Assembly (NCBI GenBank): GCA_963210315.1
Contig: OY723250.1
Coordinates: 2,418,001-2,482,000 of the forward strand
Length of the DNA: 64,000 nucleotides
Source: Rhynchopus euleeides
Taxonomy: Eukaryota > Euglenozoa > Diplonemea > Diplonemida > Diplonemidae
Direction: 5' to 3'
The translations under genes and the position numbers were made by a program. The notes under the pieces are model-generated. The model saw nothing but the letters and a program-made list of their open reading frames with translations. It was not told the DNA's origin and ran no database searches. Shown in pieces: positions 22,482 through 33,330 of this stretch. The stretch's first letter is position 1. Each line of letters opens with the position of its first letter.

Positions 22482-22734
22482 TAGGGGGGGTCATAAGCCC
22501 CCCTAAAAACGTACGAAAACCAAAATTTTCGACATACCATCAGAACCGCCCTAATACCTGATCTGACCCGAAAATCCGACCCATACCCCCCCGGAAACCG
22601 TCTGGAGCCCACTTGTGACACCTGATACGCACTTTTGTGATGATTTTTTGGGGTCCTAAAAAATGTACCTCACTTTCGTACCTTGCCTTTGTACCTGAAC
22701 CACTCCCGACCGCATTATTTCTTTCTTTGCCTTT
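22482..22734 (+). repeat. Left terminal inverted repeat
   Basis: Inverted match to 24912-25149. It includes the last codons and stop of the transposase gene. Confidence 0.93.
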
Positions 22735-24868
22735 TCTGCGGTGGTTCCGGCTCAGGTGGCACGTATGTTGCCTTCGCCAGTGCCTCGGAAAGGTCTTTCT
22801 TGACCTGATTGGTGGGAATGTTGTGTTGTTGCGCCAGCGGAATGAGTTCAGCCACCTTCTGGGTGTAGTACTTCGAACGCAGATGGGTCATTGTGAGTAC
22901 TTCGTACGCCTGCGAGGCAGCATCGGCATTAGTAGGCAGCGTTGTAGATGTCTTTGCTTCGTCGATCTCAGCCTGTGAAGGCACGATTGGGAGATTGTAC
23001 GCCCTGAGAGCCGAATGGTTATGCTTGTGCTGTGTAATTTGCGCCCCCCGCAGGATATGCACACCACGCAGTCTCGACAGCACGTATGAGAGTGTACCAT
23101 GTGAGGACTCAACAAAATCGTTGGTCGTCGGAACAGCGATGTCGGCGTCGCACGTGTCGTAGTCTCTGAACCGTTGGAGCACGTCGAGCATCTTCTTCGC
23201 TGCGCAACGCATCAGAGCGCCAGCCTCTGGTGTCCACAGCTTCCGGGCTTCTGCCATACCCGGCAGCCCCATTGGCACCCACTCCGGGATGACTGTCCGC
23301 ATCCGGGAGAGTTGTTCGATGTAACTTTTGATGGTGTCGTACCTCTCATGCCCTTCAGCAGCACACAGCTCCCCTTCGTTCGGCATAGATGTGCCTTTGA
23401 GATGCCGCATTGACTTCACAAACAGCGCGTACGTTAGTGTTGCTGCGCACATGTGTGGAACGTACTCGTCACCCAGCAGACTGTCCAGCGCGGTGCTGTT
23501 GGGTATAGTCAGATCACCTGCTGCATGCAGCTTCCGCAGCAACTCCCGGTTGTACAGCACTTGACTGCAGTTGAGGCTCACTTGCGCGTACTTCACACCC
23601 ACTTTTCTTTGAAGGCAAAGGGCCTTTGGTATGCGCCCTCCCTGTTCAGCTATAAGCTTCATCTGGCATCTTGGACCTGCTCCTGTCGTAGATGAAGTGC
23701 TGTAACTCAGCGCCGTGCGGAGAGTGTTCATGGAGGATACCAGCTTGTCCGGCACAATAACAGCTTCGCCTGCTTCGCTGACGTGCTTGAGCTTATGGCT
23801 GCCGCAGCCATTGACGCCCAAGTCGAGGAGCTCAGCCATCTTAATCGATGACTTCTCGTGATCGATTGTGCATGATTCAGGCTGGTGGAAACCCCGTTCT
23901 TTTAATCCATCGATGACCTCACTTACCTGCTGGGCTTTCGCTGACCCAGAACCACCCACACCCGGCTTTATTGAGGCGATCGCAGTCACAACACGGCCTG
24001 GAGATGATGGATGCGGAAAGCTGGTTGCCACTGTTGAATACTTGGGAGTGTCACGACTCCCCGAAGAGTGATCCTGCGCCACCCCCGTCTGAGCAGTCGT
24101 CGCGCGAGCAGCCGCAAGCACTCGCTTGTATGACAGTGTCCCCATATACCCATCGACTCGCCTGACCGTTGTTCTGCTGATACCTAACCTACCCGCCCAG
24201 CGCCTCTTCTGCTTGGTTTTAGTGCCTGACAGAGCCTCAATGATGTCGGATAGGCATCTGCCTGCCGACTCAGCCCCCACACAGTGCGACCGCAAGATCG
24301 CCAGGGATGTCTCAACGCCAGGGGAATATCCTCCCCTGGCATTGTACAACCCGACTCTCAACCCTCGGGTCCTCTCCTGGAGGCGGCGGTGGCGGGCCCG
24401 CAACGCTTCGTACTTCCGGTACAGACTGAGGTAGTCTGCCCGGCTAACCCGCTCATCGCCCCCTAGATCATCTGCTGCTCTGGAGCTGCCATCACTCTCA
24501 CTGCCCACATCAGTTGGTGTGGGGGTAGGAGCAGGAGGAGTAGGAGGGGTAGGAGGAGTAGGAGTGCAGGTGACATCTTTCTTGGCCAGCAAGGAACGCC
24601 GCCTTTCCCGCACGTGCGTGCAGTTGATACACCACTCCATGTATCTGTCGTCACCACGTCCCACTCGCTCTCCTATGCATCCAGCCCGACGGAGCGCCCG
24701 AAAAAATGTCGCCTCACCGATGTTGTGTGCCGTTTTCTTCTTACGCAGGTCTGCCAGAACGCTCTCTGCCGGGACCCCGCACATCTCCCGTTTGAGGAGC
24801 GTCTTTCGAGCAAGGTACTCCTCTGCAGCAGCATCTGACACCTCTGCGAGGCCCGTGGCACGCGGCAT
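22715..24868 (-). CDS. Probable transposase, unassigned family
   Basis: The only gene of the inverted-repeat element, 717 residues, no intron. I assign it as transposase from its position. The N-terminal third is basic with a Cys pair (EWCINCTHVRERRR), a Pro/Thr-rich linker and a coiled-coil-like segment (YLSLYRKYEALRARHRRLQE). A helix-turn-helix-like stretch (RRWAGRLGISRTTVRRVDGY) follows. The central part has a strand-rich region and CTIDHEKSS (Asp near residue 335) followed by NGCGSHKLKHV. Near residue 584 lies TNDFVESSHGTLSYVL, an N-D-x-x-E arrangement seen at the catalytic Glu of some DDE transposases. The C terminus ends in a basic KRQRKK tail. I cannot place it in a named superfamily. 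Confidence 0.75.
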   Translation of the reverse strand: MPRATGLAEVSDAAAEEYLARKTLLKREMCGVPAESVLADLRKKKTAHNIGEATFFRALRRAGCIGERVGRGDDRYMEWCINCTHVRERRRSLLAKKDVTCTPTPPTPPTPPAPTPTPTDVGSESDGSSRAADDLGGDERVSRADYLSLYRKYEALRARHRRLQERTRGLRVGLYNARGGYSPGVETSLAILRSHCVGAESAGRCLSDIIEALSGTKTKQKRRWAGRLGISRTTVRRVDGYMGTLSYKRVLAAARATTAQTGVAQDHSSGSRDTPKYSTVATSFPHPSSPGRVVTAIASIKPGVGGSGSAKAQQVSEVIDGLKERGFHQPESCTIDHEKSSIKMAELLDLGVNGCGSHKLKHVSEAGEAVIVPDKLVSSMNTLRTALSYSTSSTTGAGPRCQMKLIAEQGGRIPKALCLQRKVGVKYAQVSLNCSQVLYNRELLRKLHAAGDLTIPNSTALDSLLGDEYVPHMCAATLTYALFVKSMRHLKGTSMPNEGELCAAEGHERYDTIKSYIEQLSRMRTVIPEWVPMGLPGMAEARKLWTPEAGALMRCAAKKMLDVLQRFRDYDTCDADIAVPTTNDFVESSHGTLSYVLSRLRGVHILRGAQITQHKHNHSALRAYNLPIVPSQAEIDEAKTSTTLPTNADAASQAYEVLTMTHLRSKYYTQKVAELIPLAQQHNIPTNQVKKDLSEALAKATYVPPEPEPPQKRQRKK

Positions 24869-24911
24869 GTGTTGAAGGCCTGCTGGGTGAGCGTAGTGAT
24901 ACCCTTTCCTT

Positions 24912-25149
24912 GCAAAGAAAGAAATAATGCGGTCGGGAGTGGTTCAGGTACAAAGGCAAGGTACGAAAGTGAGGTACATTTTTTAGGACCCCAAAAAATC
25001 ATCACAAAAGTGCGTATCAGGTGTCACAAGTGGGCTCCAGACGGTTTCCGGGGGGGTATGGGTCGGATTTTCGGGTCAGATCAGGTATTAGGGCGGTTCT
25101 GATGGTATGTCGAAAATTTTGGTTTTGTACGGGCTTATGACCCCCCCTA
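24912..25149 (+). repeat. Right terminal inverted repeat
   Basis: Inverted match to 22482-22734; it ends at TA next to a 12-base C-run. Confidence 0.93.
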
Positions 25150-26740
25150 CCCCCCCCCCCCAACATGTCTGGAAAATAGCTCATATATGACATCCCAATC
25201 TCCGTTCGTACAACCAAAAGGAACACAACTCAATTCTTCTCCGCGAAGGATTCCCCTGTCACGAACCTCCTGTTTTTTGTATTTCGAGGTTGCACATCGT
25301 CTGGGAGTTGGGTCCCGGGGCAACACATGCGTTGCACCTGGACCCCATCCCCATCACACAACCAGTTTTGGCTCGATGTTTCACTCTTCTTTCCTCAACC
25401 TTCAGCATCCACTACACATACCAACAGTGTGCGAATCACAACATCGCAACCCTGGTGATAGGTTTGTGGCTGCACTACACCAGCAAGCGTTCCAACGATC
25501 CCAGTACAATCTGGCAGGCTCTGCTGAGCTGTAGCTGCAGATATCCAATAAGAATTCGGGTGTCACCCTTTTGGGACCTTTCCTGGATGCTGATCCTGAC
25601 ATCCCCCTTGTGAATCTGCCTGAGTGCACCCAACTCAACAGCAGCATGTGTGGGGTGTGAATACCCGCTCGCTAGTCGCCACCCGCAAAGTGGCGTCTGT
25701 TGCAAGTGGGCACACCTCACCCGCCTCCAAGGCCATCGTTTTGTAGTTGTCTTCAAGCTGCTGAGATGGGAATAATAAGAATGCTGGTCCCAGCGCCACC
25801 TGCTGCCCTCTTGGGGGTGTTCGCCAGCGACGACTATCTCCCCACAGGGCCCGGGCCTTCGTCGGCTGTCTCTTCTTTCTGGTCACTTTTTTCATTGTTT
25901 TTCGCGTGTGTGTGTCGATGTGGTGTCCAGTGCCTCACCTGTGCAGGCAAGGCACCAACGCCACGCCACCACAAGAATGTGAACATGCCATGGTGCCCCT
26001 ACATCCCTACATGTAGGCCACAACCACGGAAGAACGTAAATCGGGTTCGGAACCTCTTCTTCTTTTGAGGTCTCCTGAGCAACCTCTGTTCAGAAAGCAA
26101 ATGACCACTGCTCCCTGGGGGCGACACACAGCCGAATGGCCATTTCACCGCTGCCTGGCACGACCACTGCACACGCGCGAAGTCCGACAACACGCTACCG
26201 CAGCACAATGGCGGGCTAACTGCTGTGTCTCTGTGCCTCGGATTAGGAGGAGCGGGGGAGGGAAAAGGGGTGCCGCGAGAACATCTTCTGAACAGAGAGG
26301 GCCAACCTCCTGCAACTGGTCATAGCCCCGCAAAAAAAAATTGCCCCCCCCTCAGGGAAATTTCATTGCATTTTCTTGATGCATATACGTTGCCAGGTGG
26401 CAGGCTGGCTGCACAACGGGGAGGGTGTGTGTGTGTGTGTGGCGTTTTTTCTCTTCTCCCCTGCTCATGCTCGGTGAGTTCGGCAACAGCAAGTGGCCTG
26501 GTAGAGGGCACTTGCGAGAAGGTAGCGCAACCTTTTTGGCCCCAATGCCTTTCTCTGGGCAATGACACATGTGTGAGTGGAAGGGGCCCGGCCCCTCTCA
26601 GCAACCAACCGCCCTCCATACACGGTCCCGCTGGGACAGGGGCAGCAGGTTTAGTTCCCCTCGCCTCTTGAGGTGCGGTGACAACACGCTATCCCAACAT
26701 TCAGGACGGGGCAGGGAGGACGTTTGTGATTTTTTTGTAC

Positions 26741-26944
26741 TCTAATTATGGACTCTTCACAAATTTGTTAGGGAGGCGTTTAAATATTCTCATAATTACA
26801 CGGGATAATTACACGCCCAGTATAATTATTTCTAGGCATTTTCTTAAGGTTTATTTTCTGGCGTGTAAATATGGCCATAATTACACGCCACCCCAAAACA
26901 GGCCAAATCACACACACCCTAACAAATTTGTGACTCGTCCATAA
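26741..26944. mobile_element. AT-rich short inverted-repeat element (MITE-like)
   Basis: The ends are inverted repeats of about 28 bp: AATTATGGAC followed by TCACAAATTTGTTAGGG on the left, and the complement on the right. The sequence TTTTTGTAC occurs directly outside both ends (26732-26740 and 26945-26953), a candidate target-site duplication. The interior has several ATAATTACAC motifs and is much more AT-rich than its surroundings. No coding capacity. Confidence 0.7.
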
Positions 26945-26974
26945 TTTTTGTACAAAAAAAAGCCTAATTTCAGA

Positions 26975-27105
26975 AAATTATGAGCCAGAAATTTTCACTT
27001 GAGTGAGTAGGGGGCACTCGTCTCTGTAAACCCACTCGCTTCGCTCGTGGGTTTAACCGACTCGTGACCCCTACTCACTCGCGTGAAATTATGGCTCATA
27101 ATTTA
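26975..27105. repeat. Foldback palindrome with inner hairpin
   Basis: The left arm (AATTATGAGCC, CACTTGAGTGAGTAGGGG, CACTCG) matches the right arm in reverse (CGACTCGTG, CCCCTACTCACTCGCGTG, GGCTCATAATT). The centre holds a second palindrome, AAACCCAC-TCGCTTCGCTC-GTGGGTTT. It lies 30 bp after the AT-rich element and shares its AATTATG-type ends. Confidence 0.8.
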
Positions 27106-28153
27106 ACTGCAATTATATGCTATAATTTTCCTCTGTGCAGAGTCAGCACCCACGAACGCTGCAGAATGTTCAGCACGATGAAAAATGGCGTTTCAAACAG
27201 AGCTTTGGTTGTCTGCTTGTGGAATGTTGTGGCTGTTTTCCACTCACCGTCCCCGTCCCCTTGACAAATTTTCATCGAATTCTGCATCGCCCTCAGGCCA
27301 TGAAGCACTGCGTCCCTTGGGGGAAGCGCAGTCCTCCGGGCCATGGCGAACCTTTCCCCAGATGCGCTGTCCGTGCTTCTGTCATTCCCGATTCTTCCCG
27401 TTTGTCACGCACGCATTTAAAAGCATTTTGTTTCACACCTCTTATTACTGGCACCGTGCCTCTGAGGCTGTCTGTTGGTTCATCCCAATACGCAATATAC
27501 AATCTGGAGCCAGTCAGATGGGGCAACGTGATTCTCTCTGTTTTAATCACGGCACATCAGTGTCGCAGACCTCGTTTCGTGCATCCACATACCAATCCCT
27601 GTGGTCATGTGTATGGTTTTGCCTTCACTTGCGCACCTTCCTGATACCGGCCTCATCAGTATGCTTTGTTGCGTGAGACTGCGTATTTCCTGCAAATGGT
27701 GAAATCATCTGATGTGGCATGGCCTCTCAGATGGTATGACAGTGTCAGATCAGTTTGGGACCCAACTTCAGGTTGTGTGGAACAGGCTGGGCGTGCTCCA
27801 ACATCATCAACAGGTACACGTACGTGATACATTACAGTATATTTGTTTCGATTTTCGTCTTCTGGCAGTACCAACCTTGGCTTAATGTCTGTCTGCTGCA
27901 ACATGCAGGCCGTCTTGCCCACTTCCCTCTCCTGCCACATGAACAATCGAACCTCCAAGAAGCCGTCATCTGAACAACGACATCCTGCCGCCCCCGCCTC
28001 CCACCCTGCTTGCTCGCCTGATGACGAGAGGCCACACAATGCTCTGCGTCTTGAACCACAATGTGCCATGCCACCACACAGGCAGGTGCAGCAATGCTGC
28101 TCCTTTGAGGCTGTTCAGTTAGTTTGAGGCGAGGTCTCAGGTGTGCAGTGCTG

Positions 28154-29726
28154 ATGCGTGGTTACCGGACAAGCGACGAGGCGCTGGAGGTGGACAATGT
28201 TGAGCGTCAGGTGAAGAAGCTCCGGGCCAGTTACCTGCGGCACCGTGCGAAGCGCGAAAAGCGCCAGCTGTACTACCCGCGGACCACAGGGAGGGGTGCG
28301 TGTTGCGGGCACCGTGTCAGAGGCCCTGATGCGGACAAGTACTTTGAAAAGCTGTGGGGACCTGGTGGTGACGAGGTGGCGTATGCACTCCGTGGATCAA
28401 AGTCTTTGCAAGGTGCGGTGCGCCTGTTGGGCCTGTCATCGCGCGATGCTGACCCTGTGCCCGTTCAGGGCAGCACACGCACCTTCCAGCGCACAGCGGC
28501 AAACGCCTTCGAAGACACATCGGACTCTCTTCACACACCGTGTCTTGTGAAGTTGGACGTCTCTGCGCACCGTGTCCCACGTGCCGCTGACACCCAGGAG
28601 GGCCAGCTGGCCACGTCGCTACTTCGTGCGGAGTCACCCCATAGCCCACGCACCGCAGTGCCCACCAGGCGGCTGCTGTCGCCAGCAAGCCCCTCCGAGT
28701 CGCAGGGCGATTCCCATTTGCAGGTACCGCACGCCCGCACGACGCGCTGTGAGCTGCGCACCGTCGGCATGCAGATGAACTCACACCTGAAGCATCTCAT
28801 CCGCGGGTCTTCGGAGCGTGTGCTGCTGTGCAAGAAGGGGGACGACTTCACCGACCCGGATCTCGACGCGCCACGGCCCCGGCCACAGAGCGCTGCTTTG
28901 GGTGACACAACATTCCCTCTCACATCGGTACAGGATGCGAGTGCTGGACGCACGCCAGAGCCGCCGAACCAGTTCAACCACGTGTCGGCAGCAGAGGTCC
29001 TGCGTGCCGCAAGCCCCAGCGGAAGGTCGCGTACAAGTCGTGCCTCCATGCGTCCTGCCCCCCCGCAGGTGCCACGCAGCGCTGGGCGCCGGCCTTCCAC
29101 TGGGGCTTCTGTGTGCTTGAGCGACAACCATACAGAGTTTATCGAAAAGTTGAGGCGGGATAAACGCGACTTCCTGTCGAGCACCTCAGAGCAGCTTGCG
29201 ATGTACAACGTCCGCCGCCTGCAGGTGCGCAGCAGGAAGTGTGCAGAGCTTCAGGTATGCTGCAGCCTCTTGTCATCTCATTCTATCGCACTCACAGGCA
29301 ACGCTGAAGCGCTCATGGAACGAGGCGTTGCGCCACGTTATGCGCGTTGTGGTGTCAGAGGAAAAAAGGCAGGCCGCCACGCACAGGCAGCAGATGCGTG
29401 AAACCGTGTCCGAAGCGTTCCGCTCGCAAGTGCTGCAGCACTTTGGCGGTGTCCTCACGCCAGGCGCGCAGCATATCCTCGATGCGGTGTGCTGCTGCAT
29501 TGCAGAGCACGAGACTGAGCACACTCCTGAAAGGTTTGAGCATTTCACCGAAGCGATTACGGGGCGTGAGTTCCTCATTGACGATTCGGTATCAGTGCTG
29601 AACAGTGTCCGCAGCCACTTTGGTGTGACAGAGCAGCAGTTTGCCGACCAGCTCCGCCAAAAGATGCACACTGTCAACACCAAGTGGGACGATGTCCTCG
29701 ACGCCACATGCACTCCTCGCCCCTAG
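28154..29726 (+). CDS. Hypothetical basic protein, two exons
   Basis: Exons 28154-29254 and 29298-29726 are separated by a 43-base GTATG...CAG intron and join in phase 0, giving 509 residues. No known domain is recognised. The N terminus is basic and helical (VERQVKKLRASYLRHRAKRE), the middle is a Ser/Pro/Arg-rich, probably disordered stretch, and the C terminus (exon 2) is helical with KRSWNEALRHVMRVVVSEEK and HFGV motifs. Strong G/C third-position bias across both exons supports coding. The ATG at 28154 follows an acceptor-like CTCAG at about 28136-28140. It could be a cytoskeletal or centriolar-type protein, but nothing shows it. Confidence 0.7.
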
Positions 29727-29846
29727 CCCCTGCGAGGCACTTACACAACAACACCGTCAAGCTCAGAAGCTCGCCACGACCCCTCCTCTCTCTGCCCCTT
29801 CCCTGCCTTTTCCCTGCACATCGCCACTCCTGCCCTGCTTGCCTGC

Positions 29847-31151
29847 ATGTCTTGCACCTACACGCCCAGCAGGTTCTTGCTGATGGACATCACCGCCTGC
29901 TTCGTGGACACCGGGTCCACATGCGTCATCGAGGTGGATGTTGAGGAGACGCTGCTGTCGCTGAAGCACAGGCTGACGCGCGACATGCAGGGAGGCGATG
30001 CCCCAGAGGACATGGTCCCCAGCCGCTGGTTCCTCCGGCTGCGCGGCAGCACAGAGGAGCTGCAGGCCAGCGATGACACGGCGTTGTCCCAACTCGCACT
30101 GGAGGCTGGTTCGGTGCTAGAAATAGGACGGAAGCAGCGCACCGGCATCAAGGGCAAGGTCACGTACAACTGCGACGCCCCCGTCCTGCGGCTCTGCGTG
30201 TCTGCGTGTGGCATGTGGTGCGTCCTGGGCCTCGCGAACAACACGGCGGAGGTGTGGGACACAGTGAAGGCAGAGCGCGTGGGGGTGCTGGAGGTCGGGT
30301 GCCGCACGGCTGGCAAGGTGTGGGGCGTTGCGATCTCCCAGTGTGCTGGGCTGATAGTCACCGGTGGCAGCGACGCGATGCTCCGTGTGTGGTCACGCGA
30401 CGTCAGCGAGAGTGGGCACCATGTGCTGAGCGGGCACACCCGCTGCGTGAACAACGTGGTCATCACATCGTGCAACCGCTGCATCGTATCCTCAAGCGAT
30501 GACGGGACAATACGCGTGTGGGGTCTCAGCACCGGCGACTGCAAACGTACTATACGCTGCAGCAGCGGATGGGTAAAGTGCGCAGTGTCGCCTTGTTCAA
30601 CTCGCATCGTGTCAAGCGACCACAAAGGGGTGCTGGCTCTCTACGATCTGGACACAGGTGACTGTGTGCGCAGCAGCAGTCTAGGCATCATAAGCAAATC
30701 GCACGTCATCCCGCAAGGGTGCGACAGTGTGATCTGTGGATGTGCTGATGGCACCATACGCACGTGGGATCTTTCGACAGGGCGTGTCGTGTCACGACTG
30801 TCAGCACATGCGGAAGAAGTCAAGTGCCTTTCCCTCTCCGCCTGCTCGCGCTGGCTTGTATCTGCTGACGAGGTGGGCACCAAAGAGTGGGACCTCCACT
30901 TCGGGCAGTGCGTAGCTGCTCTCGAGTACGAGTCGTGCCACAAACGCACCACCCGATCGCGCTCTCGACCCCTTAACAAGGCACCACGCACATCACGCGT
31001 TACAAGCTTGTCTGTGTCTCCTTGCGGACGTTGGATATTCCGTGCATCGCAAGGCCTGAGTGTTCCGAAGCCCGGACAGCAGGCCGCTGTTGATGTTCTC
31101 ACCGCGACGTGGTCTGTATCCAGCACGAAGTCGCAACGGGGTGTCATATAA
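29847..31151 (+). CDS. Ubiquitin-like plus WD40-repeat protein
   Basis: Single-exon protein of 434 residues, 120 bases after the preceding gene on the same strand. Residues about 12-95 have a ubiquitin-like pattern (VIEVDVEETLLSLKHRL, FLRLRG, QLALEAGSVLEI). The rest contains six or seven WD40 blades, with diagnostic endings such as DAMLRVWSRD, DGTIRVWGLS and DGTIRTWDLS. It is likely a protein-interaction scaffold; partners are unknown. The ATG at 29847 is used here; a second in-frame ATG at 29883 starts closer to the ubiquitin-like fold and is an alternative. The last ~60 residues are basic and lack clear blades. Confidence 0.8.
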   Translation: MSCTYTPSRFLLMDITACFVDTGSTCVIEVDVEETLLSLKHRLTRDMQGGDAPEDMVPSRWFLRLRGSTEELQASDDTALSQLALEAGSVLEIGRKQRTGIKGKVTYNCDAPVLRLCVSACGMWCVLGLANNTAEVWDTVKAERVGVLEVGCRTAGKVWGVAISQCAGLIVTGGSDAMLRVWSRDVSESGHHVLSGHTRCVNNVVITSCNRCIVSSSDDGTIRVWGLSTGDCKRTIRCSSGWVKCAVSPCSTRIVSSDHKGVLALYDLDTGDCVRSSSLGIISKSHVIPQGCDSVICGCADGTIRTWDLSTGRVVSRLSAHAEEVKCLSLSACSRWLVSADEVGTKEWDLHFGQCVAALEYESCHKRTTRSRSRPLNKAPRTSRVTSLSVSPCGRWIFRASQGLSVPKPGQQAAVDVLTATWSVSSTKSQRGVI

Positions 31152-31503
31152 GCCCTGCCATGCAGGGTGGTGCACGGTGGTGGGCCTGTGCCCGCAGTGC
31201 CCGTGTATCATATTGTACAACACTAACCCTCCGATCTCACCCCCAGATATTTCCTCGAGTCGCTAACAGTTTAACACCGCAGGAGGCTGCCCACCGCCCA
31301 GTCACCCCACCCACATCACATCGTCCCACCTCCCCCGCACCTTGCAATGCGCTGTGACCCGCATGCTGTGGAAACAGGCCCACATGCCATGCCCTATCAT
31401 GATGTGGGTTATTCTAACGTGCATCACAGTCGGCCGCCACACGGCTGCTCCCACCTCCCCCCCGACACACACGCACCACCCAAGGTGTCCCCTTCAGCAC
31501 CCC
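31152..31503. other. Intergenic
   Basis: No gene seen. A GCCCTGCCATGCAGGG-type palindrome lies just after the preceding stop. Pyrimidine-rich sequence with several AGs leads to the next ATG. Confidence 0.5.
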
Positions 31504-32254
31504 ATGTCATCCTTTGTGGCGGATGTGCGTGCCCTGTGGAGTATGATGCACGAGGCTGCCGGCAGCGATATCAGCGCTGTTCCTGAGAAGCCGTTCACCA
31601 CCGCTGCGTGGCTCCCCGTACGCAAGGAAGTGACAGCGTTCATCGGGGTGGTGTCCCGCAAGGTGAACGCCTCCAATACGTCACGTCAGATGCGGCGACG
31701 TGTTGATTCGATCGACTCGTTCGTCTCTGTCAGTGCAGAGAAGCGGTGTGCGCCGGACGGCATCTACTACACCCTCCCTGAGTTCATGGACTACTACGGA
31801 AGGGGCTTCCTGCAACACTGGGAGGAGGCGTTGGCCACACGGGAGGAAGAAGAGGTGCACGTCCCTGCCTGTGGTTCAGCAGCAGCAGTGTCCTCGTCAT
31901 CGGGGTTGGTGCCCTGTGTGGAGGGTCAGCATTCTGCACCTCACACGCCTGAGGGCCTGTCGGAGACTTCGGATGAAGATGTCTACATAGTCCAGGACCC
32001 AGGGTTGTTGAGCGGCTGTGACGACGAGAGCTCCAGCGCATGACGAGAAGGACAGCAACAACGACGCCGGCGACTACTCTGTGGCGGACCAGGTTGAGGC
32101 GGTGCGGAAGGTGCTGCAGCACACGGCGTCGCTCTTTGCGGAGTTCCTGGACGGCTACGTACAGCACTTCGGTATCGCTAGAGCTCTGATCGACCCCTGG
32201 CCCGAACTCCGGTCTCTGTCAGGGTGCAGAATGCGGCCCTCCACGCAGGGGTGA
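31504..32254 (+). CDS. Hypothetical protein with frame break or unmodelled intron
   Basis: The first frame (31504-32043, 179 residues) contains a motif of the type DGIYYTLPEFMDYYG and an acidic Ser-rich tail. At about 32015-32045 coding-like sequence continues in the +1 frame (to 32254) with AHDEKDSNNDAGDY and VADQVEAVRKVLQHTASLFA. The acidic linker and the codon bias run across the junction, so I read the two parts as one gene. The break is a one-base shift, an assembly indel or an intron I cannot define. Further splicing is possible at 32173, where GTATCGC starts a candidate 51-base intron ending CAG. Function unknown. Confidence 0.5.
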
Positions 32255-33330
32255 GGGCACTGCTGCTGCTTCTCAACCACAGGCAGGGATGGAAAATTTC
32301 ACCGTGTCAGAGGTCAAGAGAGCAGCCTGGCATCAATCAGCCAGTGATTAGTCACATATTCCCTGTGATGCGTCACGATTTGTACATAGTATGAAATGCC
32401 ACCTCAGGTGTGGTGGCAGTGGGAGATCGATCGTGCCCTTTCCTTCGGGGTGCCTTGTTTCTCTTGCTTGCTGTGATACACCATTCATTCCATCCGCAAT
32501 AGACGGGCCGGAAAAACGTTCCAGTTTCAGGAAACATCTCATTATTCTTCAATTTGTTTTTCCCAAACAAGCTTCCTTCTCACAGCGAAAGAGTCAGTGG
32601 GAACTTCCTGCGTGCAGCTGTGTTTTGAGCAACACAATTGTACCAGCAAGAGTACAGAGTGTTGTATTTACAGCAACGCCACAGAACACTGCCGCTTGTG
32701 CACACAACAAAACCCGACTCTTTTACATTCCAACTACACACCTTTCAAAAACGACAGTTGTCAGCGCATTGGGTGCAAACACTAGCTACCTTGTTGCCCT
32801 GACTGTGTACCTGCACACGACCAGCATCAGGCATAACGCGTGCGGTTTGTTCACCCGGGTATGGCGCACAGTCAACACCTTTTTGAATGTCTCGCTTTTG
32901 ATTTCGAGAGCGAAGGACACAGATCCCTCATGTCGCCTTCTGTTCTCTTTCGTCAAGTATCACTCAGTGCGGTTGCAATACCTGATGTGTGTCTCCCGCA
33001 CGCAGGTACGTATGGTGCACCGTCGATGATTCGTAGCTACACTCCCACTCGCATATCTCCAACGAAAGTCTCAACAACAAGAGACATGTCGAAAGCATGG
33101 TCTCACCCACACTGCTTTGCCCTGCCGCACCCGCACACCCGCACGCCCCCAGACTGCATCCTCTTGTTGTGCAGGAGGCCCTCGCTGTGCAATATTCACA
33201 CTGTTGGTCAACCATTCACAGCACCCACGCAGGCGTGGCCAGCCCCCCCAAGCAAAGGGCAGAGCTATCGTTAGCTCTGGCCTCGGGCAGACAGCCACAC
33301 GCCCCCCTCCCCCCGACACGTGGGACCACG
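32255..33330. other. Intergenic
   Basis: No supported gene; it includes a dispersed repeat Z fragment at 32562-32640. Confidence 0.5.
32562..32640 (+). repeat. Dispersed repeat family Z, copy 2
   Basis: Diverged copy of 5168-5245, same strand. Confidence 0.5.

Larger units (their letters stand above)
22482..25149 (-). mobile_element. DNA transposon with long inverted repeats in a poly-C target
   Basis: Complete 2668-bp element. Its terminal inverted repeats are about 253 bp (22482-22734) and 238 bp (24912-25149), near-identical apart from a short insertion in the left arm. Both start TAGGGGGGGTCATAAGCCC. Outside each end is a C homopolymer read on the + strand (14 C at 22468-22481, 12 C at 25150-25161), consistent with insertion into, or duplication of, a poly-C target. 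A single minus-strand gene fills the interior, and its stop codon lies inside the left repeat. The intact frame and closely matching arms suggest recent activity. Confidence 0.92.
25162..28153. other. Intergenic with AT-rich foldback elements
   Basis: No supported gene. Apart from the AT-rich island at 26741-27105 I see only low-complexity tracts (TG-run near 26431, poly-A near 26331) and no domain-bearing frame. Confidence 0.55.
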
